From Coxiellaceae bacterium UBA6002 (lineage in GTDB: Bacteria; Pseudomonadota; Gammaproteobacteria; UBA6002): 34,371 bases of DNA. Of the stretch, positions 8,244 through 16,947 are shown piece by piece. The position numbers were made by a program, and so were the translations under genes. Every line of letters begins with the position of its first letter. The stretch's first letter is position 1. Location: assembly GCA_002429595.1 (NCBI GenBank), contig DJAM01000033.1, positions 1-34,371 of the forward strand. Reading direction: 5' to 3'. The notes below the pieces were generated by a model. That model was given only the letters and a program-made list of their open reading frames with translations. It was not told the origin of the DNA and searched no databases.

Positions 8244-9536
8244 ATGATTCGCACTCTTATTTTTTTGATTTTGTCATCGTGGTGCTTTGCATGTTTTGCA
8301 AAGAATGCTCAACCGACTGCGGAATTACTCTATATCGATGGTGCAATTGGTCCGGTCACAGCTGATTATATCCAAAGAGGAATCGCACAAGCGGAAAAAG
8401 ATAATGCTAGTGTTGTGATATTGCAGATCGATACTCCGGGTGGTTTAGATAAATCGATGCGCACCATCATCACAGAAATTTTCAATTCGCCAATTGCTGT
8501 CATTTCTTATGTTGCCCCAAGCGGAGCTCGTGCAGCTAGTGCAGGCACTTTTATTATGTATGCTAGCCATATTGCTGCTATGGCACCTGGCACGAATATT
8601 GGGGCTGCAACTCCAGTTTCATTGACAGAAACAGAGAAAGATAAAGAAACGGCGAGTGATAAAAAAGCACTAAATGATGCCAGCGCTTACATCAGAAGTT
8701 TGGCGCAGTTACGCCATCGTAATGTTGAATGGGGACAAAAAGCAGTACTAAGTGGTGCCAGTATTTCTGCGAATGAGGCATTACAACTTAATGTGATTGA
8801 TTTGATAGCGGTTGACTTGTCAGATCTAATGGCCAAAGTTGATGGCAAAACTGTTATGATTGCCAATAAACCTGTCGTACTTAGCACTAAAAACATTGTC
8901 ATAAAACGTTACGTCCCAGATTGGCGTAGTCGCTTCTTAGCCATTATTACTGATCCTAATATTGCTTATATTTTATTATTGATTGGTATTTACGGGCTTA
9001 TCTTCGAATTCATCAATCCAGGATTTATTCTGCCAGGTGTAGTGGGTGCGATTTGTCTTTTCATTGCACTTTATGCGTTGCAATTATTGCCAGTCAATTA
9101 CGCGGGTTTGATTCTAATTCTAATGGGCATAGCCTTTATCATTACAGAAGCCTTTATTCCCAGTTTTGGTGCGTTGGGTTTAGGTGGTATCGTTGCATTT
9201 GTGGTTGGTTCGATCATGTTAATTGATTCTAATACTGGAGGCTTTACCTTGATTTTGCCGGTTATCGTTTCGTTGACATTAATCACAATTGGTTTTTTAG
9301 TGCTGCTTATCCAACTTGCACTTAGAGCCCGTAGAAGACCTATCGTAAGCGGTAGAGAAGAACTCATTGGCAGTAAGGCGCAAGTATTAAAAAAGGAAGG
9401 AGATGAGCATCGTTTTAGAGTTAGAATTCACGGTGAATTATGGCAGATTGAGTCAGATTATCCGTTGCATCCAGGTCAACAGGTAAAAGTGATCGAGTTA
9501 AATGATTTAATTTTGAAAGTTATCCCAGAGGATTAA
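8244..9536 (+). CDS. nfeD: Long-form NfeD membrane serine protease (ClpP-class)
   Basis: Long NfeD proteins join an N-terminal ClpP-like serine protease, a group of membrane helices and a C-terminal OB-fold. Here residues 1-20 look like a signal peptide, 25-200 form the protease with the catalytic serine in RAASAGTF (S99) and the likely lysine partner at K140 or K141 before ASAYIRSLAQ. Four or five membrane helices lie between about 235 and 355, and an NfeD OB-fold at about 370-430 (SGREELIGSKAQVL onward). The 430-residue length is normal. Family members cut the C-terminal tail of the neighbouring slipin and are linked to membrane quality control. It starts 37 bases after trpA with AAGGAT as ribosome site, and ends 14 bases before the slipin gene, its usual partner. 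Confidence 0.94.
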   Translation: MIRTLIFLILSSWCFACFAKNAQPTAELLYIDGAIGPVTADYIQRGIAQAEKDNASVVILQIDTPGGLDKSMRTIITEIFNSPIAVISYVAPSGARAASAGTFIMYASHIAAMAPGTNIGAATPVSLTETEKDKETASDKKALNDASAYIRSLAQLRHRNVEWGQKAVLSGASISANEALQLNVIDLIAVDLSDLMAKVDGKTVMIANKPVVLSTKNIVIKRYVPDWRSRFLAIITDPNIAYILLLIGIYGLIFEFINPGFILPGVVGAICLFIALYALQLLPVNYAGLILILMGIAFIITEAFIPSFGALGLGGIVAFVVGSIMLIDSNTGGFTLILPVIVSLTLITIGFLVLLIQLALRARRRPIVSGREELIGSKAQVLKKEGDEHRFRVRIHGELWQIESDYPLHPGQQVKVIELNDLILKVIPED

Positions 9537-9550
9537 AAAAAGGAGTTTTT

Positions 9551-10300
9551 ATGACAACAACAACAGCAATTATTCTCATCGTAGTTCTGCTGTTTTTATT
9601 CAGCGCAATCAAAATTCTCAAAGAGTATGAAAGAGCAGTACTATTTACCCTCGGTCGTTTTTGGAAAGTGAAAGGACCCGGTTTAGTGTTGGTAGTACCA
9701 TTTGTGCAGCAAGCCGTTAAAATTCAATTGCGAACGATTGTTATGGATGTTCCTACTCAAGATGTTATCTCACGAGATAACGTTTCTGTTAGGGTTAATG
9801 CGGTGGTTTACTTTAGAGTCGTTGATCCACAAAGAGCTATTATTCAAGTGGAAAATTATTTTGAAGCGACTAGCCAATTGGCGCAGACTACGTTGCGGTC
9901 GGTGCTAGGACAACATGATTTGGATGAGATGCTCGCTGAGCGAGAAAAACTCAATGCAGATATTCAAAAAATTCTCGATGAACAAACTGACGCTTGGGGA
10001 ATAAAAGTTTCTACAGTTGAAATCAAACATGTTGATTTAAACGAAAGTATGGTTAGAGCCATCGCTCGGCAAGCGGAAGCAGAACGGGAACGTCGTGCCA
10101 AAATCATCAATGCTGAAGGTGAACTCCAGGCCTCTGAAAAACTGCTACAGGCTGCTCAGGTTCTAGCCCAACAACCCCAAGCATTACAACTCCGCTATCT
10201 GCAGACATTGATTGATATCTCTTCTGATTCCAAGGCGACAATTATCTTCCCAGTTCCAGTTGATTTCCTAGCTACTATTCAGAAAGCTTTAGAGAAGTAG
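9551..10300 (+). CDS. Slipin (stomatin/SPFH-family membrane protein)
   Basis: The 249-residue product has one N-terminal membrane segment (about 5-22) followed by an SPFH/Band 7 domain: EYERAVLFTLGRFWKVKGPG, then DVPTQDVISRDNVSVRVNAVVYFRV, then ARQAEAERERRAKIINAEGE, the long helix that drives oligomer assembly. Slipins form membrane-bound rings or scaffolds, and bacterial ones are usually next to an NfeD gene, as here (14-base gap, strong AGGAG at 9541-9545). The C-terminal hydrophobic tail that NfeD proteases cut in archaeal p-stomatin may correspond to IIFPVPVDFLATIQKAL. A GC-rich hairpin follows the gene. Confidence 0.95.
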   Translation: MTTTTAIILIVVLLFLFSAIKILKEYERAVLFTLGRFWKVKGPGLVLVVPFVQQAVKIQLRTIVMDVPTQDVISRDNVSVRVNAVVYFRVVDPQRAIIQVENYFEATSQLAQTTLRSVLGQHDLDEMLAEREKLNADIQKILDEQTDAWGIKVSTVEIKHVDLNESMVRAIARQAEAERERRAKIINAEGELQASEKLLQAAQVLAQQPQALQLRYLQTLIDISSDSKATIIFPVPVDFLATIQKALEK

Positions 10301-10345
10301 GTCTCTCTAATTCATTGTCTTTGATTTCCTCTCGCTTGTTCTCAT

Positions 10346-10375
10346 TCCCTCTCCCGCATAAATGGGGGAGAGGGA
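10346..10375 (+). terminator. GC-rich hairpin after the slipin gene
   Basis: CCCTCTCCC (10347-10355) pairs perfectly with GGGAGAGGG (10366-10374), extended by one T-A pair, around a 10-base loop. There is no T run after it, so it is either a weak or factor-dependent terminator or an intergenic repeat. It is 45 bases past the slipin stop. The remainder of the gene-free stretch 10301-10623 holds the box at 10476-10491 and no recognisable gene. Confidence 0.5.
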
Positions 10376-10475
10376 GTAACTCAAGTCCAGGAAGGAAGGG
10401 GCACAATACTCCCTTCATAGAAAAGTCTCTGCCCCCTCCCCACACACAAAAAAAATTATCAACACCTTAGCGCTT

Positions 10476-10491
10476 GTTAAGATTTTTTTAA
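10476..10491 (+). promoter_or_regulatory. PmrA-like box upstream of the first hairpin-module gene
   Basis: GTTAA, six bases, TTTAA (GTTAAGATTTTTTTAA). It differs from the box at 13166-13181 at only two positions (first base and one base of the spacer). It resembles the CTTAA-N6-CTTAA direct repeat described for PmrA-controlled Dot/Icm genes. A possible -10 (TTATAT, 10508-10513) is farther away than at the other two boxes, and the region is AT-rich, so confidence is moderate. Confidence 0.45.
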
Positions 10492-10623
10492 TAAAAATTA
10501 GTTAATCTTATATACGTGGGCAGGCACCCAGTTCCAAGGGAAAAACCAATCAGGAACGACAGATACAAGGTCTTCTAGATCAACTAGGCCCCTACCCCCA
10601 AGATATACTTTGGGAGATGATTT

Positions 10624-13035
10624 ATGCGAAATCCTAGTGAAAAACCCCATTCCGCGGATAAATTCTTCGGCAAGGCCTTCAGCTCATTGCAAGGGTTCTT
10701 TGATGGCTTTAGCACAGGGGCAGGTCTAGTTAAGCTACCTCTTTGGCTGAAGGGCCTTACTCCTGGCCTCAGCGCTGCGCCTTACGTCGTAGGCGGTGGT
10801 GCTCTTATGGGCGCGCTTTTTGTCGTCAAAGCTGTGTTTGATGAAAGTGAAAATAATAAAAAAGAACAGCTCCAACTTGATAAAAAGACCTTATTGGCCC
10901 AACAGCTCGCTGCTAAAATCCAAGAAACTTTTCTGACTCTCGCTGACAAACTTGCTCATGACGTAGATGTAGCCAACATTCGTGCTCGTGCTCAGGCAGA
11001 TCGCAAAAGCCAAGTTGAGATTGAGGCGCTCGTTCAGAAAGTGATGAAAGAAAAAACTAACAAGAGGTATTCACACCTTCTGGAAGAAGCAACCCCCACT
11101 AAAAGCAAGAACAAGCAGTTATTAAAAAACATCTTACGTGATTATGTAGATTCCTTTGGGGATGAAGCAAATCGCTATCGTAAAGCTAGTGGCAAATTCC
11201 CTTCACAATCCAAAATCGAGAAATTGATTCAAAGAGTCACAGGTCTTAATCGTTATAGCCCTGAATTCTATGATGAAGTTTGTGCCTTATTAAGTGACGA
11301 TCATCTTACTCAGCAGAGATATCGTTTCATGTTTCGAAACCATGCTCTGAAACCGCCACAATCATTCATTGGTCAACAAGTCGACAGAGTCAGAGCCTTT
11401 TGGAAAAAACAAAAAACTCTCAGACATATCGTTGTAGGAGTTTTGGGCTTCATAGCAAATGCCTCAGCGGGTGCCGGCCTTACTGCCAGTACCTTGAAGC
11501 TTTTCGGAGTTATTTCTTCAGGGGCGCCAGTCGCTTGGCCAATCCTTGCGGTGATCGCTGTTGGGGGTTTGATCTATAGCGGAATTGCAGCAGCTCTTAC
11601 TCTAAAAAGAAATAAGGTGCGGGCAGGTAATTTAAAATCACTAAGTGAAGAAATCAAAGCTAGCGAAGATAAATTAGAGCTAAGCCGTCAGTTGAAAAAG
11701 ATCCATAAAAATCAACACAAGCTGCAGGCACATAAGGATACGTTTGATCAAAGAAGAGTTCCAGACCCTACACTAAAACCAGTTGTTCAAGTGAAACTGC
11801 CAGCTTCTACACGCATCCGTATGGGATTTGGGCTAGCTGCGAAACTTATCTCAGGTGCGGCAGATGCTATGATGCTTGGTTTAGGTATTGCTTGGTTGAT
11901 TACCCTTGCATTTCCTGCCATAGCACTTCTTGGACCAACTTTGTACATTGGTGGTGCGTTTACCGGATTCTCGATCTTCAAATCCTTGAAGGATGAGGTT
12001 AAGTCTATTAAACACGAACTTGCGACCATGCAAGAAGTGGCTGAAATCAGGCAACACCTAATGGATAAACATAGGCATAAAGTAGGATTTCAAGCTGAGT
12101 TGGATAAAGAGCCACGCCTTATCTTGAAGGATGTCATTAATGACTATGTAAAATATGTGAACTCTCTAGGAGCCGATGCCCAAACTCATGCTAAATACAA
12201 TCGTCAAGAAAAGGTCCTAGCCCTGATCGAAAGAATGATCGGCGTCAAAAGACCGACTGATGAAAGAGGCAATCTGGTGCATCCCTTGGGGGATGATGCT
12301 TTCTACAACCACATTGCAAAGTTCTTGAAAGGCAAAGGAGAAAACAGTGCGCATGCTAATACGATTGCGCAAAGTTTAAAAACACTTTTGGTTAAACAGC
12401 CCAGCATTCATGCAGGATTAACGTTGGCTTCGGTCAATGCCGATGATCCAGCGGTGAATAAGACCCAAAGTATCTGGAGTAAAGGATTTGATTTCCTTAA
12501 AAAGAATGCTCTTGGCATTATTTTCGCGGTTTGTGTTGGCTGTATTTTGCCATTGTTCTTAGCGGGTCCACAGGTTGCGATCGTTCTTCCCGTTCTAGCG
12601 GTGGTAGTTGGAGCTTACGCAATAGGAAAGGTTGTAGAGCATCATTCAGCAAAGAAAGTTGCAAGCCTAGAAGCTGAAAAAGCTAGATATGAAATGATCG
12701 AAAGAAGACATAGTGTGCTTGCCAAAACTGCTGTTGCGCCACAACCCCAGGCAGCGGAAGAAGTTGCTCATGTGGATGTCCCTCTGCCGAGAATGCATCA
12801 CCAGATGCGCGAACGTCCTGCTCACACGGTTGTGGCCGGGGCGGAACGCCCTCAGGCTAGACTTGAAGTTGCAGCTCAACCGCCGGCACCAGAACCAAGC
12901 AGGGCACGAGCTGAGTCTATTAGTGCAGAAATGGGTCGTAGCATGAGAAAAATTTGGAGACCTCAGCCAACTGTTAGGGATGAACTGGATCCTTTATTAA
13001 GGACTCCAACCGCACAGGAGGTTCCTGCTACCTAA
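10624..13035 (+). CDS. Large protein with repeated helical modules and hydrophobic hairpins (paralogue A)
   Basis: I do not recognise this 803-residue protein. It has four Gly/Ala-rich hydrophobic stretches (about 52-72, 268-325, 402-452, 628-670), the longer ones bilobed with a central turn, like hairpins inserted in a membrane. Between them are charged helical parts. A module recurs twice: LLKNILRDYVDSFG...KIEKLIQRVTGLNR...EFYDEV (166-219) and LKDVINDYVKYVNS...KVLALIERMIGVKR...AFYNHIAKFL (501-568). The same module occurs twice in the next gene. Residues 700-803 are Pro/Ala/Arg-rich, acidic in places and probably disordered. There is no signal peptide. It has its own terminator and a PmrA-like box upstream. 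A translocated effector acting on a host or vacuolar membrane is the likeliest role, by build only. Confidence 0.85.
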   Translation: MRNPSEKPHSADKFFGKAFSSLQGFFDGFSTGAGLVKLPLWLKGLTPGLSAAPYVVGGGALMGALFVVKAVFDESENNKKEQLQLDKKTLLAQQLAAKIQETFLTLADKLAHDVDVANIRARAQADRKSQVEIEALVQKVMKEKTNKRYSHLLEEATPTKSKNKQLLKNILRDYVDSFGDEANRYRKASGKFPSQSKIEKLIQRVTGLNRYSPEFYDEVCALLSDDHLTQQRYRFMFRNHALKPPQSFIGQQVDRVRAFWKKQKTLRHIVVGVLGFIANASAGAGLTASTLKLFGVISSGAPVAWPILAVIAVGGLIYSGIAAALTLKRNKVRAGNLKSLSEEIKASEDKLELSRQLKKIHKNQHKLQAHKDTFDQRRVPDPTLKPVVQVKLPASTRIRMGFGLAAKLISGAADAMMLGLGIAWLITLAFPAIALLGPTLYIGGAFTGFSIFKSLKDEVKSIKHELATMQEVAEIRQHLMDKHRHKVGFQAELDKEPRLILKDVINDYVKYVNSLGADAQTHAKYNRQEKVLALIERMIGVKRPTDERGNLVHPLGDDAFYNHIAKFLKGKGENSAHANTIAQSLKTLLVKQPSIHAGLTLASVNADDPAVNKTQSIWSKGFDFLKKNALGIIFAVCVGCILPLFLAGPQVAIVLPVLAVVVGAYAIGKVVEHHSAKKVASLEAEKARYEMIERRHSVLAKTAVAPQPQAAEEVAHVDVPLPRMHHQMRERPAHTVVAGAERPQARLEVAAQPPAPEPSRARAESISAEMGRSMRKIWRPQPTVRDELDPLLRTPTAQEVPAT

Positions 13036-13054
13036 TGGAGTTTTATTCTCAATT

Positions 13055-13093
13055 AAAATCCCCTTTAGCGAGAAGCAAAAGGGGATTTTTTTT
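13055..13093 (+). terminator. Rho-independent terminator
   Basis: AAAATCCCCTTT (13055-13066) pairs with AAAGGGGATTTT (13078-13089), a perfect 12-bp stem around an 11-base loop, and the T run continues to 13093. It lies 20 bases after the stop codon at 13035, so the first large gene is a separate transcript from the second. Confidence 0.93.
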
Positions 13094-13165
13094 GGCTGTA
13101 AGATTTGTCGACAAAGACGTAATTGCTGGTTAGAATGCGCCAGACTGGAAAAAAACTTTAAACCT

Positions 13166-13198
13166 CTTAAGATTATTTTAATAATTCAAGAATATTAT
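13166..13198 (+). promoter_or_regulatory. PmrA-like box and -10 of the second hairpin-module gene
   Basis: CTTAAGATTATTTTAA (13166-13181) is CTTAA-N6-TTTAA. It is followed after 11 bases by TATTAT (13193-13198), a fair -10 hexamer. The box takes the place of a -35, as expected for an activator of the OmpR type. The arrangement matches 16948-16979. Transcription would start near 13205, leaving a leader of about 145 bases. Confidence 0.55.
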
Positions 13199-13289
13199 CA
13201 AATTTGCAGACTGTTACAGTTAACTCTCATAAGCATAAATGATTGAAACATTGCAGGACTAGGAATCAAACGAAAGGCTTGATTAGCAC

Positions 13290-13328
13290 GTGACTTCTCA
13301 CCCTATTGGTGGTCACTTGGCAGAGAAG
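13290..13328 (+). promoter_or_regulatory. Possible alternative hairpins in the leader
   Basis: GTGAC (13290-13294) can pair with GTCAC (13312-13316), or CTTCTC (13294-13299) with GAGAAG (13323-13328); the two pairings exclude each other. CACC/GGTG inside can add to either. The ribosome site GGAGG (13341-13345) follows closely. Short stems, so this may be chance. The rest of the stretch 13094-13349 holds only the promoter. Confidence 0.3.
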
Positions 13329-13349
13329 CATTAAAACGTTGGAGGTTTC

Positions 13350-16022
13350 ATGAAAAACCGTGTCTGGCTTAACCGCGAACCTTGGTGGCGTCGAGGCCTA
13401 GGTTATCTCACTCGTCTTATTCACAATCTTGTTACTGGTTTTGACACAGTTTTTACTTTAGTAAAAGTACCTCTTATTTTTGGTTTTGGTGTCTCTATCT
13501 TAAAAAAATACCATCGTTTTCTGTCACCGAAAACCAATTCTGATCTTTACGCAACCTGTAATAAACTGTTAAGAGTTGCACTCAAGCCTTGGGCAACACG
13601 AGTCATTGGAATTAGTGCTCTTGGATCTCTTTTTTATATGGCATCGGCTCTAAAAGATGAATACGATAAAAATGTCGAAGAAGATTTAAAATTACAAGAG
13701 CTAAAAAGAGTTGAAGAAGAAGAAGAGAAAATAACCGCTCACATCCAGGAAAAGTTACCCCCGAATCTATTCGATACACCATCTTTACATACACTAAATA
13801 ATGGTGGGCTTTTAAAATTATACCTACGTAATTATCTCCTACAGCTCGATTTACTTAACTGCCATCAAAGTGAAGTAGGGTGGCGTGCAGCGATGAAGCG
13901 AAAAAGCAATCGCTTGCCAGGACAAAATAGTATTGAACGTTTAATTACTGAAATAACTGGCCTTGATAAAACAGATCCATTTTTTAGCCTGAAACTTGAG
14001 CTTTTCTTAAATCAATATCCACAAGTTGGTGCCCCCAATGATTTTAATAAACGCTTAGTGCAGGCATTTAAATTTCCCTATCCCTCCAAAATGCCAAAAG
14101 AGCCAATCGTTTTAGAGCCGCCTAAAAAAGAAAAGGGTTGGTTTCGAAAAATAGTTTCAGTAGTTAAAGCTGTTTTGATGGTTGGCAAACGCGGTAATAC
14201 AGGCGTAGGAGTCATAGGTTGGAGCTTGTTGCTGGGTGGGCTGATTTCATTTGGTTCTCCGGTTGGTTTGCCGCTGATACTGACAGGTGCAGCCATTGGT
14301 ATTCTGTCGGGACTTTCTTCTTACTTTTATCGCAAATTTGTTGAAAAGCCACACAAAAAGAATGTTGATGGTATTGATGCCAATCTAAAATACCATAGAA
14401 CTCGTTACGAGCTTCTTTATAAATTGCATCATGTTAAAGATAAGACTTACAAAGATTCACCTCTTGTCTACCCCAAACACTGCTACGCTGGACCAGAGTT
14501 TTCGCCTAAAAATGATGATGAGGCCACAGAAACAAGCAGATTACTTCCTGAAGAATCCGATTTTGAAAAATATGTTCCAGAATCTGTGCGTAGGCGAATG
14601 GCGCTGCATGGTATCTTGCAAACCATTTTGGGCTTTGGCACAGGGATGGTTATCGGAATTTCTATAAGCTCTGTTGTCGGACTTTCAGCCTGTATCACAC
14701 TTCCTGTTATAGGAACGGTGCTAGCCATAAATGCCTTTGGTGCCATTTTAGGTCCCCTCATAGGTGCCCAAGTGGCAACACAATTTAGAAAAGCCAGTTT
14801 GAAATCCAGTCGAGATGAAATTGCGCAAATTATACGAATTGAAAAGCGTAAAATAAATTTGACTGCTAATTTGGGGACCGGTGTCATTGAGGGATTAAGC
14901 AAGACGCCGCAGGCTTTGCTGTTTGAGCTCCTTCAACATTACAACTCCTATTCGAAGCAGTTTTTGTCAAAAAAATTCACCCCGGATAATCGAGACGATA
15001 TTGAAAATTTAATAACTAAAAAAGAGAGAACTCTACGATTTATTGAAAATGCTACTGGCTTAAAACGTTCTGAGATTCCAGGTCAGTTAACTAATAATGA
15101 AGATCCAGAGTTCTATCAACATTTGGTGCTATATTTACTAAAAGATCAGAAAATAAAAGATCAACATAATTCAGCTCATCAGCTAGTTACCGCTTTTAAA
15201 GGGTACATCACTGGTCAACCCCAGACGTTGATCGAGACTACAGGTAAAACGTTAGAGAAAGTCACTACTCTCACCGACGTAAATCGTAATTTTTTGAAAA
15301 ATTGGGCTCCCTTTATTGCAGCATTAACCATTGCAGTGTCACTAGGCATTATGTTGTTTGGGTCTTTTGCTTTCGTTCCATTACTATTGGTTGGCGCGAC
15401 TATTATGGGACTCTATGCGGGTAGTAGGTTATTGGAATCTAAACAAAACCAAAATCTCGAACATTATAAAGAAACTGAACTTAAATTGAATCTGATTGAA
15501 CGGAGCAAGCAACTACAAAATGAAGTGGCGCAGGTTAATAAGGAGTCAATAACAGCGACTGCTGGAGTAGTCAGTGAACATCCATCTCAGAAGGTCCAAC
15601 CAGGGGCTACTAATAAAGTTTCCCCTCTGGCTGTAGTGTCGCAAAACAAGAATGATGGTAAATCTCAAAATATAGCGGAAAACCCTGCTAAAAAAGCATC
15701 TCCTGATGTTCAGAAACCTCCAAAAAGCCTAGTGGGGACTCGATCCACCTATGTTGGACCGTTTCGAAAACATGCTGCACATACGGCAAAAGGTACGATG
15801 AGCAGTTTATTCAAAGAGAGTTCGAGACAACCTTCAGAAGAAATTGATGAAAATAAATTGTTAGAGAAAGCGCCCACGAGGTTAAGGCACGTGCCCTCAA
15901 CGCGCGATTTCCTGGACTTATTGCAAAAAAAATCACAACAAGTGAGCAGCTTAAAAATACCTAGAAGTCAAAGCCAATTACCCCTGCGCGAAGCTCCACC
16001 TGTTGCAATAACAGTCCCTTAA
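13350..16022 (+). CDS. Large protein with repeated helical modules and hydrophobic hairpins (paralogue B)
   Basis: This unrecognised 890-residue protein is a diverged paralogue of the preceding one. The N termini share GF-x-T...LVK-[LV]-PL. The helical module appears at LLKLYLRNYLLQL...SIERLITEITGLDK...DPFFSLKLELFL (154-220) and LLFELLQHYNSYS...TLRFIENATGLKR...EFYQHLVLYLL (523-597). Hydrophobic hairpins lie at about 86-102 (short), 284-326, 421-475 and 652-693. A strongly acidic coiled segment (108-127, VEEDLKLQELKRVEEEEEK) follows the first. Residues 725-890 are Ser/Pro/Lys-rich and likely disordered. There is no signal peptide. GGAGG lies 4-5 bases before the ATG. A PmrA-like box and -10 stand upstream. 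A role at a host vacuole membrane is an inference from the Inc-like bilobed hairpins, not from homology. Confidence 0.85.
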   Translation: MKNRVWLNREPWWRRGLGYLTRLIHNLVTGFDTVFTLVKVPLIFGFGVSILKKYHRFLSPKTNSDLYATCNKLLRVALKPWATRVIGISALGSLFYMASALKDEYDKNVEEDLKLQELKRVEEEEEKITAHIQEKLPPNLFDTPSLHTLNNGGLLKLYLRNYLLQLDLLNCHQSEVGWRAAMKRKSNRLPGQNSIERLITEITGLDKTDPFFSLKLELFLNQYPQVGAPNDFNKRLVQAFKFPYPSKMPKEPIVLEPPKKEKGWFRKIVSVVKAVLMVGKRGNTGVGVIGWSLLLGGLISFGSPVGLPLILTGAAIGILSGLSSYFYRKFVEKPHKKNVDGIDANLKYHRTRYELLYKLHHVKDKTYKDSPLVYPKHCYAGPEFSPKNDDEATETSRLLPEESDFEKYVPESVRRRMALHGILQTILGFGTGMVIGISISSVVGLSACITLPVIGTVLAINAFGAILGPLIGAQVATQFRKASLKSSRDEIAQIIRIEKRKINLTANLGTGVIEGLSKTPQALLFELLQHYNSYSKQFLSKKFTPDNRDDIENLITKKERTLRFIENATGLKRSEIPGQLTNNEDPEFYQHLVLYLLKDQKIKDQHNSAHQLVTAFKGYITGQPQTLIETTGKTLEKVTTLTDVNRNFLKNWAPFIAALTIAVSLGIMLFGSFAFVPLLLVGATIMGLYAGSRLLESKQNQNLEHYKETELKLNLIERSKQLQNEVAQVNKESITATAGVVSEHPSQKVQPGATNKVSPLAVVSQNKNDGKSQNIAENPAKKASPDVQKPPKSLVGTRSTYVGPFRKHAAHTAKGTMSSLFKESSRQPSEEIDENKLLEKAPTRLRHVPSTRDFLDLLQKKSQQVSSLKIPRSQSQLPLREAPPVAITVP

Positions 16023-16137
16023 CGGTACTTCTTATTAATAGAAAATATTTTTAAACATTCTAAATTACCGATTAAGACTAAATTTGTAGAGATGCTAATA
16101 ATACTTCCTTAATGAATTCTTGCGATAATGATGCGTT

Positions 16138-16269
16138 GCCTGTCTTCCCGTGTGGTCTGTCATTCCCCATGGCTTGTCATTCCCGCGCAGGCGGGAATCC
16201 ATTTCAGATGTGGCTGGAAAGATGGATTCCCGCCTACGCGGGAATGACAGGCTACGCGGGAAGACAGGC
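16138..16269. repeat. Nested palindromic repeat next to a broken ankyrin gene
   Basis: The core 16175-16249 is the TGTCATTCCCGCGCAGG palindrome with loop text CAGATGTGGCTGGAAAG. It is enclosed by outer arms GCCTGTCTTCCC (16138-16149) and GGGAAGACAGGC (16258-16269). An extra TGTCATTCCCC (16158-16168) precedes the core. The structure looks like one copy inserted within, or grown around, another palindrome. Open frames on both strands here are translations of the repeat only. The stretch 16023-16137 before it holds nothing I recognise. Confidence 0.88.
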
Positions 16270-16280
16270 CATGACACTCT

Positions 16281-16856
16281 GGTGCAACTCCGCTTTTTAT
16301 TGCAGTGGAGAGAGAACACTTAAATGTTGTATTGCTGTTAGTGGCAGCGAGAGCGGACGTCAATCAAGCAACTAATCGAGGTTTTACCCCACTTTATCGA
16401 GCAGCGGAATTAGGAAATGAAGCTATTGTACAGGCACTTTTGAAAGCAGGTGCCAACCTTAACACGGTATGCAATGGTAAAACAGCAATTGCAATCGCTG
16501 AGGAGAAAGGACATCCTCTGCAGACCATATTGAAATTATGGCAAGTCTATGAAGAACAAAAAGATCGACCTCTTTTATCGCAGCTGATTGCAATTTTAAA
16601 AATGCCAATTACGAATAGTTGGGCTCGAACACTAACCTCATTTTTTTATTCCTCACAGGAAGATCTGCAAATTCAGAAGATTATTGATAGGTTAATGAAC
16701 TTAGCTAATGAGACTAAAGACGGCACGGAACCTGCGCAATTTAAAAAATTATTAGAATCAGAGACACTACTCATTTCCGAAGCTAAATATAAATTTATTA
16801 TGGAAGTTGTTTTTATCCCCAAAGCAGCGACAGAACTCCCTAATGTCAGGCCCTGA
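16281..16856 (+). pseudogene. Ankyrin-repeat gene, 5' end lost at a palindromic repeat
   Basis: In frame, ankyrin text begins at 16281 (GATPLFIAVEREHLNVVLLL), before any usable start codon except GTG at 16305, and is preceded by a stop at 16272-16274, 3 bases past the palindrome. A second repeat follows (GFTPLYRAAELGNEAIVQAL, LKAGANLN) and a third, degenerate one (GKTAIAIAEEKGHPLQTIL). After residue about 80 comes a helical tail with no recognised domain. The consensus G-x-TPL at the very start of the remaining frame, next to the repeat, shows that upstream repeats and the original start were lost. If GTG at 16305 is used, a 183-residue product remains possible, but no good ribosome site is seen. 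Ankyrin proteins are common effectors in intracellular bacteria. Confidence 0.7.
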
Positions 16857-16947
16857 TTTTTCCTATTTTTAATCTAAAAGATGACAAGTTAAAACTAGAA
16901 TATTTTAAAATTCTACCATCCCATTTGACCAAATTTCAAAAGGTGCT

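Noticed and set aside
16095..16375. Overlapping frames on both strands (67-87 codons)
   Set aside because: All are translations of the nested palindrome and its flanks, with RVGGNP or RRRES-type text; no ribosome site.
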